From: Bacteroidia bacterium
Lineage (GTDB): Bacteria; Bacteroidota; Bacteroidia; Cytophagales; Cyclobacteriaceae
Length of the DNA: 53,486 nt
NCBI GenBank assembly: GCA_030425425.1
Contig: JAUIAO010000042.1
Location: forward strand, 1 to 53,486
Reading direction: 5' to 3'
Both the position numbers and the translations under genes were made by a program. Shown here one piece after another: positions 9,311 to 19,371 of the stretch. The notes beneath the pieces are model-generated. The model saw only the letters and a program-made list of their open reading frames with translations, searched no databases and was not told where the DNA came from. The stretch's first letter is position 1; each line of letters opens with the position of its first letter.

Positions 9311-9428
9311 TTAGATTTTGGTTAGTATGATGATTTTGAATCAATAACTGAGCATATTGCTGAGCACATTTCAAAATCGGAAAATTCTATTGTAATTTGA
9401 TTTCTGATTGATGAGACAACTCACAAGA

Positions 9429-9494
9429 CAAGGATATTATTTTTTATCAGAAACGTCTTAATTCATATTCGTATTAAAGGTGCGTATATTTCGT
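9429..9494 (-). promoter_or_regulatory. PUL operator plus -7 box before the permease operon
   Basis: The minus strand reads ACGAAATATACGCACC-TTTAA-TACGAAT (9494 to 9467), 24 of 28 matches to the consensus of the seven sites by hand count. Thirty bases further is TATCCTTG (9436-9429), a fair Bacteroidota -7 element (TAnnTTTG). The operator ends 157 bp before the permease ATG. No good -33 TTG box is visible, as expected for an activator-dependent promoter. Confidence 0.7.
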
Positions 9495-9548
9495 CAGTGT
9501 ATTTACTAACCATACCAAACTCATGTTTTGCAAAGGAAATGATAGAAT

Positions 9549-12500
9549 CTAGTTGGAGGATTTATCTAAATTTTCCTTGGCGTATTGAGAAGGTGTAACG
9601 CCATATTTAGCTTTAAACACATTGCTGAAATAACGCCGGTCACTGAACCCGACCTGGTAGCATACTTCTGCTACTGGAAGTTTTTGGTTAATAATCAATT
9701 GAACGGCACGTTTCAATCTGAAATCCCGAATGAACTCAATGATCGACATTCCAGTAAGGGACTTCAATTTTTTATAAATGGTAGACTGGCTCATACCCAA
9801 TTCTCGGGCAATAAATTCAGTGGATAAATTCTCAGAATTTAAATTCTCTTCCAGGACTTCAGTCATTTTGCTTAAAAATTCCTGTTCAGGTGATTTTATA
9901 GCGAGCTCAGCAGGTTGCATTAACAGGTCAGTTTTGTATTTTTCCCTGAGCAACATCCTATTATGCAGAATATTTCTTATTCGCGTCTTAAGTACTAATT
10001 CATTGAAAGGTTTGGTTATATAATCATCTGCTCCTGTATCTAAACCCTCTTTTTTGTAAATCAGAGAAGTTCTGGCAGTAAGAATAATAATCGGAAGATG
10101 ACTAGTTCTTGGATCATTTTTCACCTTTCCAGTGAATGTAATACCGTCCATTTCGGGCATCATCACATCACTTAGAATAAGATCAGGAAAATGCTCAAAA
10201 GTCAATGTCAATGCTTCTGCCCCATTCTTCGCTTCAATTATTTTAAAATGAGGACTTAGTAAATCATGAAGATATTTTCTGATCCCATCATTATCTTCTG
10301 CTATTAATATCGAAAGCTCCGATTGATTTGGGAAATTGAACAATTTATCTTCACTTGTCTCAGGTAATTCAATACTCTCATATTGACTAAGTTCTTCACT
10401 ATCCTTAAAATCATTGATTAGAAATTCACTCCTGATATGGTCATTGCCCAAAGGCATTTTTATAGTAAATCTGGTCCATTGATTCAGCTCACTTTCAACT
10501 ATTATTTCCCCACCATGAAGCTTCACTATCTCATAAGTAATGGACAATCCCAATCCATAACCATCCTCTTGCTTAGCATCTTTTTTGTTTTCACTTTGGT
10601 AAAACCTCTTGAAAACATTTTTTATTTGATCCGGAGGAATACCTAAACCAGTGTCTCTTATTACTATAAAAGCGTGTTGGTCATCAACATCTATTTCTAC
10701 ACCTATCTCCCCTCCATTTTTTGAAAATTTGAAAGCATTAGAAATGAGGTTGTACAAAACTTTTTCCATCTCATCTCTATCAAACCATAAGTCAATATGA
10801 TCTGATGGCGAATCGAATTTGTAGTCTATTTGATGAAGATGAGCTGTTTCATCAAATGAAAGAAATATTTCTTTTGTGAATTTAACGATATTTCCTTGTG
10901 CTACTTTTAGACGAGCTTCCCCTAATTCCAGCTTCCTGAAGTCCAATAGTTCGGAAACAAGATTATGCAAGTGAGTGCCGTTTTTTTTCAAATTCTGAAC
11001 CGCATTCAGGCTTACCCTATCCGTTACTCCCCTTTCCATTAATCGATTCACAGATCCTAAAATCAATGTTACGGGAGTTCTGATTTCATGAGAAATGTTT
11101 GTGAAAAACCGCAATTTCACTTCGTGAAGTTCCGTTTCTTTTTCCCTGTTGAGTTGTTCCAACTTGAGTTGACTCTTCATCTTTTCCCAGTAAATGCTGT
11201 AAAGTCTGTAGAAATAAAGCATTATCATGAAAAGTGCCAGATATATGAGATAAGCCCACCATGTTGCCCATAGTGGTTTTGCTATAACAATGGGGATAGA
11301 AGCAGTATTGCCAGAGACCGACCCTTCTTCATTGTATGCTCTCACTTTAAAGGTGTATTTACCTGGAGACAAATTGGTATATGTAGCAGATCTATTACTC
11401 CCATTATCTCTCCAGTCTTTATCAAAATTATCCATTTTGATAGCGTATTGACATGCTTGAGAGGTTGGGAATTTAATAGCTGCAAAATCGAAGGTTATTA
11501 CCCTTTGATCATAATTCAGATTGATTAGATCAGCGTCATTGATCTGACGACTGTAGGGCTTATCAATACCGTTTTCGACTGGCTTATTGAAGACTTTAAA
11601 ATCGGTAAGTACTACTTTAGGAACCTCCGTTTGATGTTTCATTTTGGTTGGCTCAAAAGACACTACTCCATTTAGCCCTCCATAGTAGATGACACCCTGC
11701 TTGCTACGATGTATGGAACTAAATTGGTAACTTCCATTCAAATCTGGAAATTCGTACACCGTATCATTCTTCACATCATATTTAAATACACTCTCAACTG
11801 AATTGATCCAAATGTTCTTCTCTTCATCCTGAAGGATACCACAAATGGTAATGTCATTGAGTTTCTTATAATCATCAAAGCTGTTGATTGTGCCATTAAC
11901 CATATCAAACATTTTCAGACCATTATTCCATGTACCCAGCCATAAGTGTCCGCTGTTGTCATCATGAATACTTGTTATATTTTTGGATGGAAGTGTGAGT
12001 TGGTGCTTGCTGGTAAAGTCATATTGAAACCGTTGGAATGTTCTGGTTTCAGGGTCCAGAAGATTGGCTCCTCCACCAAAAGTTGCTACCCAAATTTTCC
12101 CATCCAAAGCATACTCCAGCTTCATGACATTATTATTACTGATTGTTGTTACATCACGAGAATCATATTTGTAAACAGTAAATTTTTCACTCTTTTCATC
12201 AAAATAATTGAGCCCTCCGGCCCAGGTAGCTATCCAATACCCTCCATTTCTATCTTCTAAAATGTCTCTAATTTCATTTGCAGATAAACTTGCATTATCT
12301 GATAAATCGGATTTATATCTTTTAATTTCTTTAAGATTCTGATCAAGTAAAATCAATCCATTGGAATAAGTACCTAGCCAATACTTGCCATCTTTCCTTT
12401 TTTTGATTGTAACTATCTTCAATCCATTATAAATTTTAGAAACTTTCTCTTTGGCTACATTACCCTTTTGCCCTTCTGACACCCTCTCGTGCACAAATAC

Positions 12501-13631
12501 TCCATTGCCGTCCGTACCCAGAAGTACCTGATTTTCCTCTGCATAAATGGACCAAACGGAGGCCAAATCTTCACCATCTGAATCCCCCATAAATTGTATT
12601 GGATTATGTAGACTTTCGAGGATATAAACACCTTCCCATGCAGATCCCATCCATAAATTTTCGTCACGATCTATGAATACCGCATAGATTGAATTACTCA
12701 ATAATTTAGAGACAGCAGGCTTTTTAAATAGTGGTTGTTCAATCCATTTGCCATCAACTCTCTGAAATACCAACAATCCGTCTCCATCTGTTCCCAAGAA
12801 GAGCTTCTCTGTGTTAACATCAAAAAACACAGCCCTGATATTCGAATTAAAATACGGAGAATTCGTTTCAAAAAAGGTTGAAAGTTTTTTACTCTTTGTA
12901 TCGAAAATTAACAATCCTTCGTTACGAGTTCCGATATAAAGCTGATCACCATCAAAATTGATGCTCTGTATTTTAGGATATGTTGACGGGTTCTCAGTCA
13001 GATATGCTTTGAATGATTCACTACCGGGTGAAAACTGGTACAAACCACCATCAAATGTGCCGCACCAAATATCTCCATATTGATCAGACTTGATGTCTTT
13101 TAACAAAATATCTTCAAACAAGTCACCATAAACTTTGAAATCCCCAGTTTCCTCCCTAAAAAGATTCAAGGCGTGATTCGTGGCTACCCATATTCGACCA
13201 GATTCATCTTCGTGAAGTGAGCGTACATCGTTTGAGGTTAGTAGATTTTCTTGTTCTGTGGATGACTCGAAAACTTGGAAAGAATCACTATTCCGATCAT
13301 AAAGGCTCAGTCCTCCGTCCGTCAATCCTACCCACATCCTATCTTTGGAATCTATCAGTAATGCCATTACATCCTTACCTCCAAGCACATTAGCCGATTT
13401 ATATTCTTTCAACTCATATCCATCAAACCTGTAGAGTCCATTGGTAGTCCCAATCCAAACAAAACCATCCCGATCCTGGTCGATACAAGTTATTGAAGCT
13501 GACTTCAAATCTTCCACTCGGCCAACAGTGCGCACATCATATTGCCCGAATACCGGAGTTGATAATGAAATTATCAGAATGAATAATATTGTGAAAAGTC
13601 TTATTTGTGAGTATTTAAAAATTTCCTCCAT
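9549..13631 (-). CDS. Hybrid two-component system regulator (HTCS)
   Basis: One-protein sensor-regulator of the SusR-replacing HTCS class that controls PULs. In order: a signal peptide (1-29); about 750 residues of two-component propeller repeats (recurring motifs such as DRDGFVWIGT, DSKDRMWVGLTDGG, DENLWMGSAWEG); a Y_Y_Y domain (about 690-770, ending SPGKYTFKVRAYN); one membrane helix (about 787-812); a histidine kinase with phospho-acceptor His848 in SHEIRTP and ATP-binding motifs (NLISNAFKF, DTGLGIP, GYGLGLS); a receiver domain with phospho-Asp1155 in SDVMMPEMDG; and an AraC-type DNA-binding domain at the C-terminus (about 1262-1355). All catalytic residues appear intact. It is the only regulator in the window. 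The AraC output fits the direct-repeat operators found upstream of seven PUL units. The ligand is probably a rhamnogalacturonan oligosaccharide (inference from context). Confidence 0.95.
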   Translation of the reverse strand: MEEIFKYSQIRLFTILFILIISLSTPVFGQYDVRTVGRVEDLKSASITCIDQDRDGFVWIGTTNGLYRFDGYELKEYKSANVLGGKDVMALLIDSKDRMWVGLTDGGLSLYDRNSDSFQVFESSTEQENLLTSNDVRSLHEDESGRIWVATNHALNLFREETGDFKVYGDLFEDILLKDIKSDQYGDIWCGTFDGGLYQFSPGSESFKAYLTENPSTYPKIQSINFDGDQLYIGTRNEGLLIFDTKSKKLSTFFETNSPYFNSNIRAVFFDVNTEKLFLGTDGDGLLVFQRVDGKWIEQPLFKKPAVSKLLSNSIYAVFIDRDENLWMGSAWEGVYILESLHNPIQFMGDSDGEDLASVWSIYAEENQVLLGTDGNGVFVHERVSEGQKGNVAKEKVSKIYNGLKIVTIKKRKDGKYWLGTYSNGLILLDQNLKEIKRYKSDLSDNASLSANEIRDILEDRNGGYWIATWAGGLNYFDEKSEKFTVYKYDSRDVTTISNNNVMKLEYALDGKIWVATFGGGANLLDPETRTFQRFQYDFTSKHQLTLPSKNITSIHDDNSGHLWLGTWNNGLKMFDMVNGTINSFDDYKKLNDITICGILQDEEKNIWINSVESVFKYDVKNDTVYEFPDLNGSYQFSSIHRSKQGVIYYGGLNGVVSFEPTKMKHQTEVPKVVLTDFKVFNKPVENGIDKPYSRQINDADLINLNYDQRVITFDFAAIKFPTSQACQYAIKMDNFDKDWRDNGSNRSATYTNLSPGKYTFKVRAYNEEGSVSGNTASIPIVIAKPLWATWWAYLIYLALFMIMLYFYRLYSIYWEKMKSQLKLEQLNREKETELHEVKLRFFTNISHEIRTPVTLILGSVNRLMERGVTDRVSLNAVQNLKKNGTHLHNLVSELLDFRKLELGEARLKVAQGNIVKFTKEIFLSFDETAHLHQIDYKFDSPSDHIDLWFDRDEMEKVLYNLISNAFKFSKNGGEIGVEIDVDDQHAFIVIRDTGLGIPPDQIKNVFKRFYQSENKKDAKQEDGYGLGLSITYEIVKLHGGEIIVESELNQWTRFTIKMPLGNDHIRSEFLINDFKDSEELSQYESIELPETSEDKLFNFPNQSELSILIAEDNDGIRKYLHDLLSPHFKIIEAKNGAEALTLTFEHFPDLILSDVMMPEMDGITFTGKVKNDPRTSHLPIIILTARTSLIYKKEGLDTGADDYITKPFNELVLKTRIRNILHNRMLLREKYKTDLLMQPAELAIKSPEQEFLSKMTEVLEENLNSENLSTEFIARELGMSQSTIYKKLKSLTGMSIIEFIRDFRLKRAVQLIINQKLPVAEVCYQVGFSDRRYFSNVFKAKYGVTPSQYAKENLDKSSN

Positions 13632-14264
13632 AAATGGTCAATATTTGACTTTCTGCTCAGATTAGCCAACAAATCTAAGTAATGGAGAGCCTTAAATGAA
13701 CTCAAGGTCAATTCATATGAAAGATTAATGACAAAATTGTATAGGCAAGCCTCATATTTACTCATTCGACCGACCATTTTCCTTACTTAACCATCCAACT
13801 TTTGCTAACTCACATATCATGCAGTTTGTATCGTTCTTCTTTAATCTATATCAACTTATAATTCGTGTTTCACCCTTCTCATTCACATCTGTTTTATAAG
13901 TTTTGGAAGATTATCCTCGACGATTTATGCGAATGAAAATACCATCAGATGACTTAAAATCTGTCGACAAGAAATTCTTAACCAGAGGATATTAAGTAAC
14001 AACCAAAAAAGATATGCGATTAGGTGAAAAACTATAATTTATCATTGATAGGTCGTCCTTTTCTGCCCAATTGAAATGAATATCGCCAAATTAATTAGTA
14101 TTTAATGGCCTGAATTTAGAAACAAAATCATGCGACCAATCCGTCTATTTCGGTGCCCAAATTCGGATAATGTTACCCAACTACGAGTCAAATTTATTCT
14201 ACAAACAATTGTAATTTATATTGGACCTGGTTCTATTCTTATTAGCGAATTCAAAAACCAGTAA
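13632..14264. other. 633-bp divergent intergenic region, HTCS / CotH-like gene
   Basis: AT-rich, no credible coding sequence on either strand. It must hold the promoters of the HTCS gene (minus) and the CotH-like gene (plus). On the plus strand TTATATTG (14216-14223) is a possible -7 box. It is preceded by TACGAGT (14182-14188), which resembles the right half of the PUL operator, but the left half does not align without a 3-bp gap. I do not count it as a site. Confidence 0.6.
13861..13888 (-). promoter_or_regulatory. Weak operator-like sequence upstream of the HTCS gene
   Basis: The minus strand reads ATGTGAATGA-N12-ACACGAAT. It matches about 17 of 28 consensus positions, with good ends (GAATGA and ACGAAT) and a poor middle. 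It lies 230 bp before the HTCS start, and no TTG-type -7 box is found 28-30 bp downstream (TACAAACT is there instead). It could be an autoregulation site or chance. Confidence 0.25.
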
Positions 14265-17200
14265 ATGAGTTTTAATCAATCAACTTGGAAAATATTTGGA
14301 GCTATTTCGCTTCTCAGCACCTTCTTTATATCTAGCGGTCAGATTCGCATTAATGAAATCGTTGCTTCGAATGGAACAGGATTACAGGATTTTGAATCGG
14401 AATTTCCAGATTGGATCGAATTATATAATGAGGGAACTGAGACTGTCAACCTTAGCAATTATTCACTCACTGATGATCTGGAGGTACAGGATAAATGGGT
14501 TTTACCAAACGTTGAAATACAACCGGGAGCATACTTAATTATTTTTGCTTCTGGGAAAGATCTCAAAACCAATGAATTGCACACCAATTTCAAGCTTAGT
14601 GCTGATGGTGAGTTTCTGGGTCTTTTTGATACAGAAAGAAATTTGGTTCAATCATTTGATCCTAAATATCCTGAAATACCCAGAGATTATTCATACGCTT
14701 TTTTCGAAAATAGTTATTTGATTACGTCTTCTCCTTCTCCAGGTGAAGCGAACGTCTTGGGTGAAGAGGTGGTACTTTCTCCTCCTGAATTCAGTCATCA
14801 ATCTGGGTTTTATACAAATGATTTTTCGCTATCTCTGTCAACAAGTATTCCTGATGCTACTATACACTACACCAGAAATGGTGATGATCCGTCATTATCC
14901 AGTTCAATATATTCCTCCCCCATTGCTATTTCTACCACAACGATCATTAGAGCTATTGTCATAAAAGATGGAGCCGAAAGCTACAGTGTCACGAACACAT
15001 ATCTTTTCCTCAATGATGTCATTAATCAACCAAATAATCCACCTGGTTTTCCATCACAATGGGGAAACTATGAAGCGATAAATGGAACAGCCAAAGGTGA
15101 CTATGAAATGGACCCTGAAATCACTGAAGATCCGAAATATTCCGGAAAATTAATTGAGTCGCTTCAGGCTATCCCAACGATTTCATTAGTGACTAAAACT
15201 GATAACTTGTTTTCTAAAACATATGATCCGGAAACGGGCGGCATCTATATCTTCCCTGGAGCTCCAGATCGGGAAATAGGCAAGGGTTGGGAAAGAGAGG
15301 CCTCTATAGAGCTTATTGACACAGATGGTATTCAGCAATTTCAGGAAAACTGCATCATTGAGATCCATGGTGGACACAGTCGCAGAGCAGAAAAAAGTCC
15401 GAAACACTCCTTTCGGGTATCTTTCAAAAGCAGTCAGGGCAATTCGAAGTTAAGATTTCCACTGTTTGGAGAAAATGCTACAGATGAGTTTGAGCATTTT
15501 ATTATCAAAGCTGAATTCGGTAATTCAATTGTTCATCACCAGCATGGCCAACGAATCAATGAGCAACTCATTCGGGACATGTGGATTAAAAATACGCAGA
15601 TCGCCATGGGCCAACCCGGTGGACACGGATTCCTGGCACACCTTTATATCAACGGTGTTTATTGGGGAATTTACAACCCCACAGAACGTATCAATGATGA
15701 TTACATGGAAAGTTATTTCGGAGGAGACAAAGAAGACTATGATATCATCAAGGACTATACTGAGGTGGATGCAGGAAATGCAGACGCATGGAATCGGATG
15801 ATGAGAATTGTCCGAAGAGGGCTTGAAAATAACGCGAATTACAAAGAGCTCATCGGACTGAACCCTGATGGAACAAATAACCCGGATTTTCCTACCTTGA
15901 TAGACCCGGTAAATTTGGCCGATTATATGATAATCAACTTTTTCGTTGGCAATCAGGATTGGGATCACCATAATTGGGTATCGAGCTACAAAAGAACAGA
16001 TTCAGAACAAGGTTTCCGATTTTTTTGCTGGGACAGTGAACTTACACTAAGTGGTAGCACAGTCAACAGAACATCCTTATGGAACCGGGATTGTCCAACA
16101 GAAATATTTCATGCAATGATCAGAAATGAGGAATTCAAGGTGGTGTTCAATCAAAGGGTACAACTTCACCTCACAGGAAATGGACTACTCACACCAGAGC
16201 AAACCATTGAGAGATATGAATCCTTGATAAAAAGTGCTGAATTGGCGTTTATTGCAGAATCAGCTCGTTGGGGAGATTATAGACGAGATGTGCACAATTG
16301 GAGTGCCGGACCATACGAGATATACACACCAGAGGATTTTGCTTCGGAAAAGAGCTATATGCTCAATGACTATTTTCCAGTAAGAACAGCCAATGTATTA
16401 GAGCAATTTGAAAATGCTGACTTCCTTCCTGACCTCAACTCACCCATTGTTCGCCTAGATGGTAATTTGTATACCGGTGGACCAGTCAATATGGGGCAAA
16501 TATTAACAATTGAAGGTCTGGGTGGTGATATTTACTACTCTGTCGATGGAAGTGATCCAGAAGATTTAGACCTTGAATCGGAAAATTTATTCTCCTATAA
16601 TGCCCCCATAGAAATAGATAAAAGTATGCATCTAAAAGTGCAGTACTTACTGAATAATCAATGGAGTGGGATTACCGAACGGTTGATGTACATCAACCAA
16701 AACAGAGAATCTCTCAAGCTAACTGAGATCCACTATCAGCCCCTGTCTGGAGATGGAATACCTGAAAGACAGTTTGAATTCATTGAGCTTAAAAACACCG
16801 GATCAGAAACAATCGATCTTGGAGGAATTGAATTGTATGGAAGTACAAGAGCTTCTTTACCGACAGGTGCACAAATCCCGCCCGGAGAATTTGCCATACT
16901 TGCATCCAATCAGTTTGCATTTGAAATCAGGTATGGTTTTTTACCTGATTTTCAATATTGCGGCAATCTGGACAATGACGGAGACTTGATCTATTTGAGA
17001 GATTTCAATAGAAAAGAACTTATTTCTGTAAATTATGAAAGTAGTAATTCATGGCCACAAAAGGCTGCAGGAGAAGGATATTCATTGATTCCACGGATGA
17101 CTAACCCAACAGGAAATCAAGATGGTGCCGAATTCTGGGGGCACTCTATAGAGATACATGGATCTCCCGGTTTAGACGATTCATACATTCCTCTCCTTTC

Positions 17201-17444
17201 GTTGGAATCCTCAGAGGGTGCCATTTACCCCAATCCGGCCAGGAACTTTTTCTATTTGATTAGTAATAGTAAAACAGCAGAAATTACCATAACTAATCTT
17301 TCTGGCCAACTAGTAGACAAAGTTTCAGTTCGTTCTCAAAAGAACGTTTATAAGGTGGATATTTCCAAATTAGAAAGTGGCGTTTACCTTGTTACTATAG
17401 ACACAGGGATTCAAAAGAAGAATGCAAGGTTGATCATAGAGTGA
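14265..17444 (+). CDS. Secreted CotH-kinase-like protein with lamin-tail domains (T9SS)
   Basis: Large exported protein of 1059 residues. In order: a signal peptide (1-25); a lamin-tail domain (about 27-125, starting IRINEIVASNG); a chitobiase/hexosaminidase-type C-terminal module (about 175-245, with ATIHYTRNGDDPS); a CotH-like kinase domain (about 330-700, with the motif HGGHSRRAEKSPKHSF, then YWGIYNPTERI and VGNQDWDHHNW...FFCWDSE); a second hexosaminidase-type module (YYSVDGSDPED, about 765); a second lamin-tail domain (about 815-920); and a T9SS type A sorting domain (about 985-1059, starting YPNPARNFF). CotH proteins of spores are atypical protein kinases; secreted bacterial versions in carbohydrate loci have no settled function. 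It is transcribed away from the HTCS and has no good copy of the operator. It converges on the broken esterase at 17490. Confidence 0.85.
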   Translation: MSFNQSTWKIFGAISLLSTFFISSGQIRINEIVASNGTGLQDFESEFPDWIELYNEGTETVNLSNYSLTDDLEVQDKWVLPNVEIQPGAYLIIFASGKDLKTNELHTNFKLSADGEFLGLFDTERNLVQSFDPKYPEIPRDYSYAFFENSYLITSSPSPGEANVLGEEVVLSPPEFSHQSGFYTNDFSLSLSTSIPDATIHYTRNGDDPSLSSSIYSSPIAISTTTIIRAIVIKDGAESYSVTNTYLFLNDVINQPNNPPGFPSQWGNYEAINGTAKGDYEMDPEITEDPKYSGKLIESLQAIPTISLVTKTDNLFSKTYDPETGGIYIFPGAPDREIGKGWEREASIELIDTDGIQQFQENCIIEIHGGHSRRAEKSPKHSFRVSFKSSQGNSKLRFPLFGENATDEFEHFIIKAEFGNSIVHHQHGQRINEQLIRDMWIKNTQIAMGQPGGHGFLAHLYINGVYWGIYNPTERINDDYMESYFGGDKEDYDIIKDYTEVDAGNADAWNRMMRIVRRGLENNANYKELIGLNPDGTNNPDFPTLIDPVNLADYMIINFFVGNQDWDHHNWVSSYKRTDSEQGFRFFCWDSELTLSGSTVNRTSLWNRDCPTEIFHAMIRNEEFKVVFNQRVQLHLTGNGLLTPEQTIERYESLIKSAELAFIAESARWGDYRRDVHNWSAGPYEIYTPEDFASEKSYMLNDYFPVRTANVLEQFENADFLPDLNSPIVRLDGNLYTGGPVNMGQILTIEGLGGDIYYSVDGSDPEDLDLESENLFSYNAPIEIDKSMHLKVQYLLNNQWSGITERLMYINQNRESLKLTEIHYQPLSGDGIPERQFEFIELKNTGSETIDLGGIELYGSTRASLPTGAQIPPGEFAILASNQFAFEIRYGFLPDFQYCGNLDNDGDLIYLRDFNRKELISVNYESSNSWPQKAAGEGYSLIPRMTNPTGNQDGAEFWGHSIEIHGSPGLDDSYIPLLSLESSEGAIYPNPARNFFYLISNSKTAEITITNLSGQLVDKVSVRSQKNVYKVDISKLESGVYLVTIDTGIQKKNARLIIE

Positions 17445-17489
17445 TTGTATCTTCATTTAAACCACTTACATTCATATTTTCACTGGTCG

Positions 17490-17863
17490 CTATTGAAAAA
17501 CCTGTCCCCAGCCAGTCATAGGATAATCGACATCCTTGTAAGTTGCCATAGTAGAGTCTCCTATTAAAAATATTCAACGGATTCCGGCTTTGGTTTTCTG
17601 AACGGCAACATTCAGTGTATTTTCTTCTCCATTTTCATTTAAAAACTTCACCTGATATTCCCCTGAGGTAGTCACTTTGATGGTTTCTGATGTTTCACCG
17701 GAATAACCTGTCCATTAAGAAACCACGTGTAAGACTCTCCTTTTGGTGCTACTAAAGAGCTGTTAGATTTTAACAGCTGAATCTGACCTGAGGAATTGGC
17801 CAAACCCAAAAGTGGAATAAAAGCCAATAAAAGAACTGTTACAATCGAACGTGTCGCTTTCAT
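17490..17863 (-). pseudogene. Truncated, frameshifted SGNH esterase gene
   Basis: The first 55 codons give a signal peptide and the phrase SLVAPKGESYTWFLNGQVIP, the same N-terminal module as in the esterases at 38444 and 40851 (LIAPEGDSYEWYLN, LIAPEGTDYVWFLN). At about 17700 the frame changes. The next frame continues the homology: GETSETIKVTTSGEYQVKF, then KAGIR, an in-frame TGA where the intact paralogue has Thr, then IFLIGDSTMATYKD and MTGWGQVFQ, followed by a stop. IFLIGDST is the catalytic serine block. So there is one frameshift, one nonsense codon and loss of everything after the first catalytic block (about 500 codons). It begins 5 bp after the GH28 stop at 17869 and was the third gene of the CE12-GH28 operon. 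Its deletion end abuts the CotH-like gene (stop 17444). Confidence 0.88.
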
Positions 17864-17868
17864 CTTAA

Positions 17869-19239
17869 TTAGTTTTCGAGATTGAAGTCAATCACATTCT
17901 CGTTCAGCAATGCTTCATCTCCTTTCATACTGTCCAGCATGACATTCTTTAAGATCACACGCTCAACAGGCTTTTCTTCCTGACCCTGGATTCTGGAGAT
18001 GAACTTTCCTTCTTTTCCGGATACATTGGACATATAAATATTTGAGATTGGTGTCAGCTTCCTTTCATAAGTAGGTACCAAGTCCCTCCATTGATAAAGT
18101 ACATCTGTTTCTATTCCCAATACACCATTTCTTAGCACACCACCATCTACATTTCTCATATAGATATTTTTTACATATCCGCCTCTTCGCTCATTCGTTT
18201 TGATAAATAATAGATGGAAAAACCATGCTTTCTCTCCTATTTCACAGTTTTCCAATAGCACATTCTCCACGCCACCAGAAAGCTCACTACCAATAGCCAT
18301 CAGTTGGTGACCTTGTTTTACTAAACAATTTCTCATCACGACATTTTTAGTTGGAGTATTAAGTCTCCACGCATCCTGATTTCTTCCTGATTTTACCGCA
18401 ACAGCATCATCTCCCTGATCAAAAACACAATCTTCAATTAATACATTCTGACTCATCTCAGGATCTACACCATCATTGTTATGACCATGAGCAATTACCT
18501 TGACTTCTCTAATCGTCACATGTTTTGACATATATGGATGGATCACCCAGAATGGGCTATTAGTAATAGATACACCTTCAAGGAGCACATTTTCGCATCG
18601 ATTGAACTGTATGAATTGGGGTCTCAAATGAGAAGTATCATTGACCATGTTTCGCTCTTCAACCGGACTGTATTCAGAGGCCAATGTGTAGAGCCTTTTA
18701 AGACTATTCATATGAGCAGGTGGTCTACCGAACCATGATTCCCAGGTATCCATTTTCGCCTTTAGCTCTCCCTCTCCGGTAATAGCAATATTCTCACATT
18801 GATATGCATATACTAAAGGCGAATAGTTATAACACTCCATACCCTCCCATGTGGTGTGTACAGCAGGGAGATAATCTTCAGGATCATCAGAAAACAGTAA
18901 AACAGCACCTTTCTCAAGATGCAGGTTAACGTTGCTTTTTAAATGAATTTTACCTGTAAACCACTCTCCCTCAGGTATAACCACCGTTCCACATCCACTG
19001 GCATTTGCCTCACCTATAGCTTGTTTTATTGCTTTTGAAGTAGCTACCTTATCTCCAACCACTGCACCTTTATCAACAATAGATATTTTGGGGCATTCTT
19101 CGAAATTTGGAGATTTTATGGCAGGCATTTCAAATGGAGCCTCTACAACCAACTCATTTATACCAACCTTAGATACTTCTTGAGTGCAAGATGATAGAAT
19201 AATCACAATGGCGATAAAAGCATGACTGATGTTTTTCAT
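17869..19239 (-). CDS. GH28 polygalacturonase / rhamnogalacturonase-like lipoprotein
   Basis: Second GH28 beta-helix enzyme (456 residues), with a lipoprotein signal (LSSC, Cys18). Catalytic blocks are close to the family standard: NNDGVD (about 255), GDDAVAVKSG (about 276), GHQLMAIGSE (about 310). The N-terminal sequence IKQAIGEANASGCGTVVIPEGEW is typical of bacterial exo-acting GH28s. It follows the CE12-type esterase by 132 bp on the same strand and is expected to share its operator at 20833-20898. It probably removes galacturonic acid from oligosaccharides at the cell surface or in the periplasm; exo-action is inferred from similarity of layout, not proven. Confidence 0.92.
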   Translation of the reverse strand: MKNISHAFIAIVIILSSCTQEVSKVGINELVVEAPFEMPAIKSPNFEECPKISIVDKGAVVGDKVATSKAIKQAIGEANASGCGTVVIPEGEWFTGKIHLKSNVNLHLEKGAVLLFSDDPEDYLPAVHTTWEGMECYNYSPLVYAYQCENIAITGEGELKAKMDTWESWFGRPPAHMNSLKRLYTLASEYSPVEERNMVNDTSHLRPQFIQFNRCENVLLEGVSITNSPFWVIHPYMSKHVTIREVKVIAHGHNNDGVDPEMSQNVLIEDCVFDQGDDAVAVKSGRNQDAWRLNTPTKNVVMRNCLVKQGHQLMAIGSELSGGVENVLLENCEIGEKAWFFHLLFIKTNERRGGYVKNIYMRNVDGGVLRNGVLGIETDVLYQWRDLVPTYERKLTPISNIYMSNVSGKEGKFISRIQGQEEKPVERVILKNVMLDSMKGDEALLNENVIDFNLEN

Positions 19240-19371
19240 TTTATAAATGCTGTTAATTTTTCAAATCAAAATAATTCCACAAGATTCATTTACCTATTTA
19301 CTATAAGATTTACCCTTGTGCTTTCAAGCGGCAGATTAAAAATCGAAACTCCGCTCATTGTCAATCTTTAT

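Noticed and set aside
14161-14188. Operator-like sequence before the CotH-like gene
   Set aside because: Only the right half (TACGAGT) fits. About 11 of 28 positions match without a gap, which is too weak, although a possible -7 box (TTATATTG) follows after 27 bp.
15525-15971. 148-codon minus-strand frame inside the CotH-like gene
   Set aside because: Antisense to the conserved kinase-like domain, with no signal peptide or recognisable motif.
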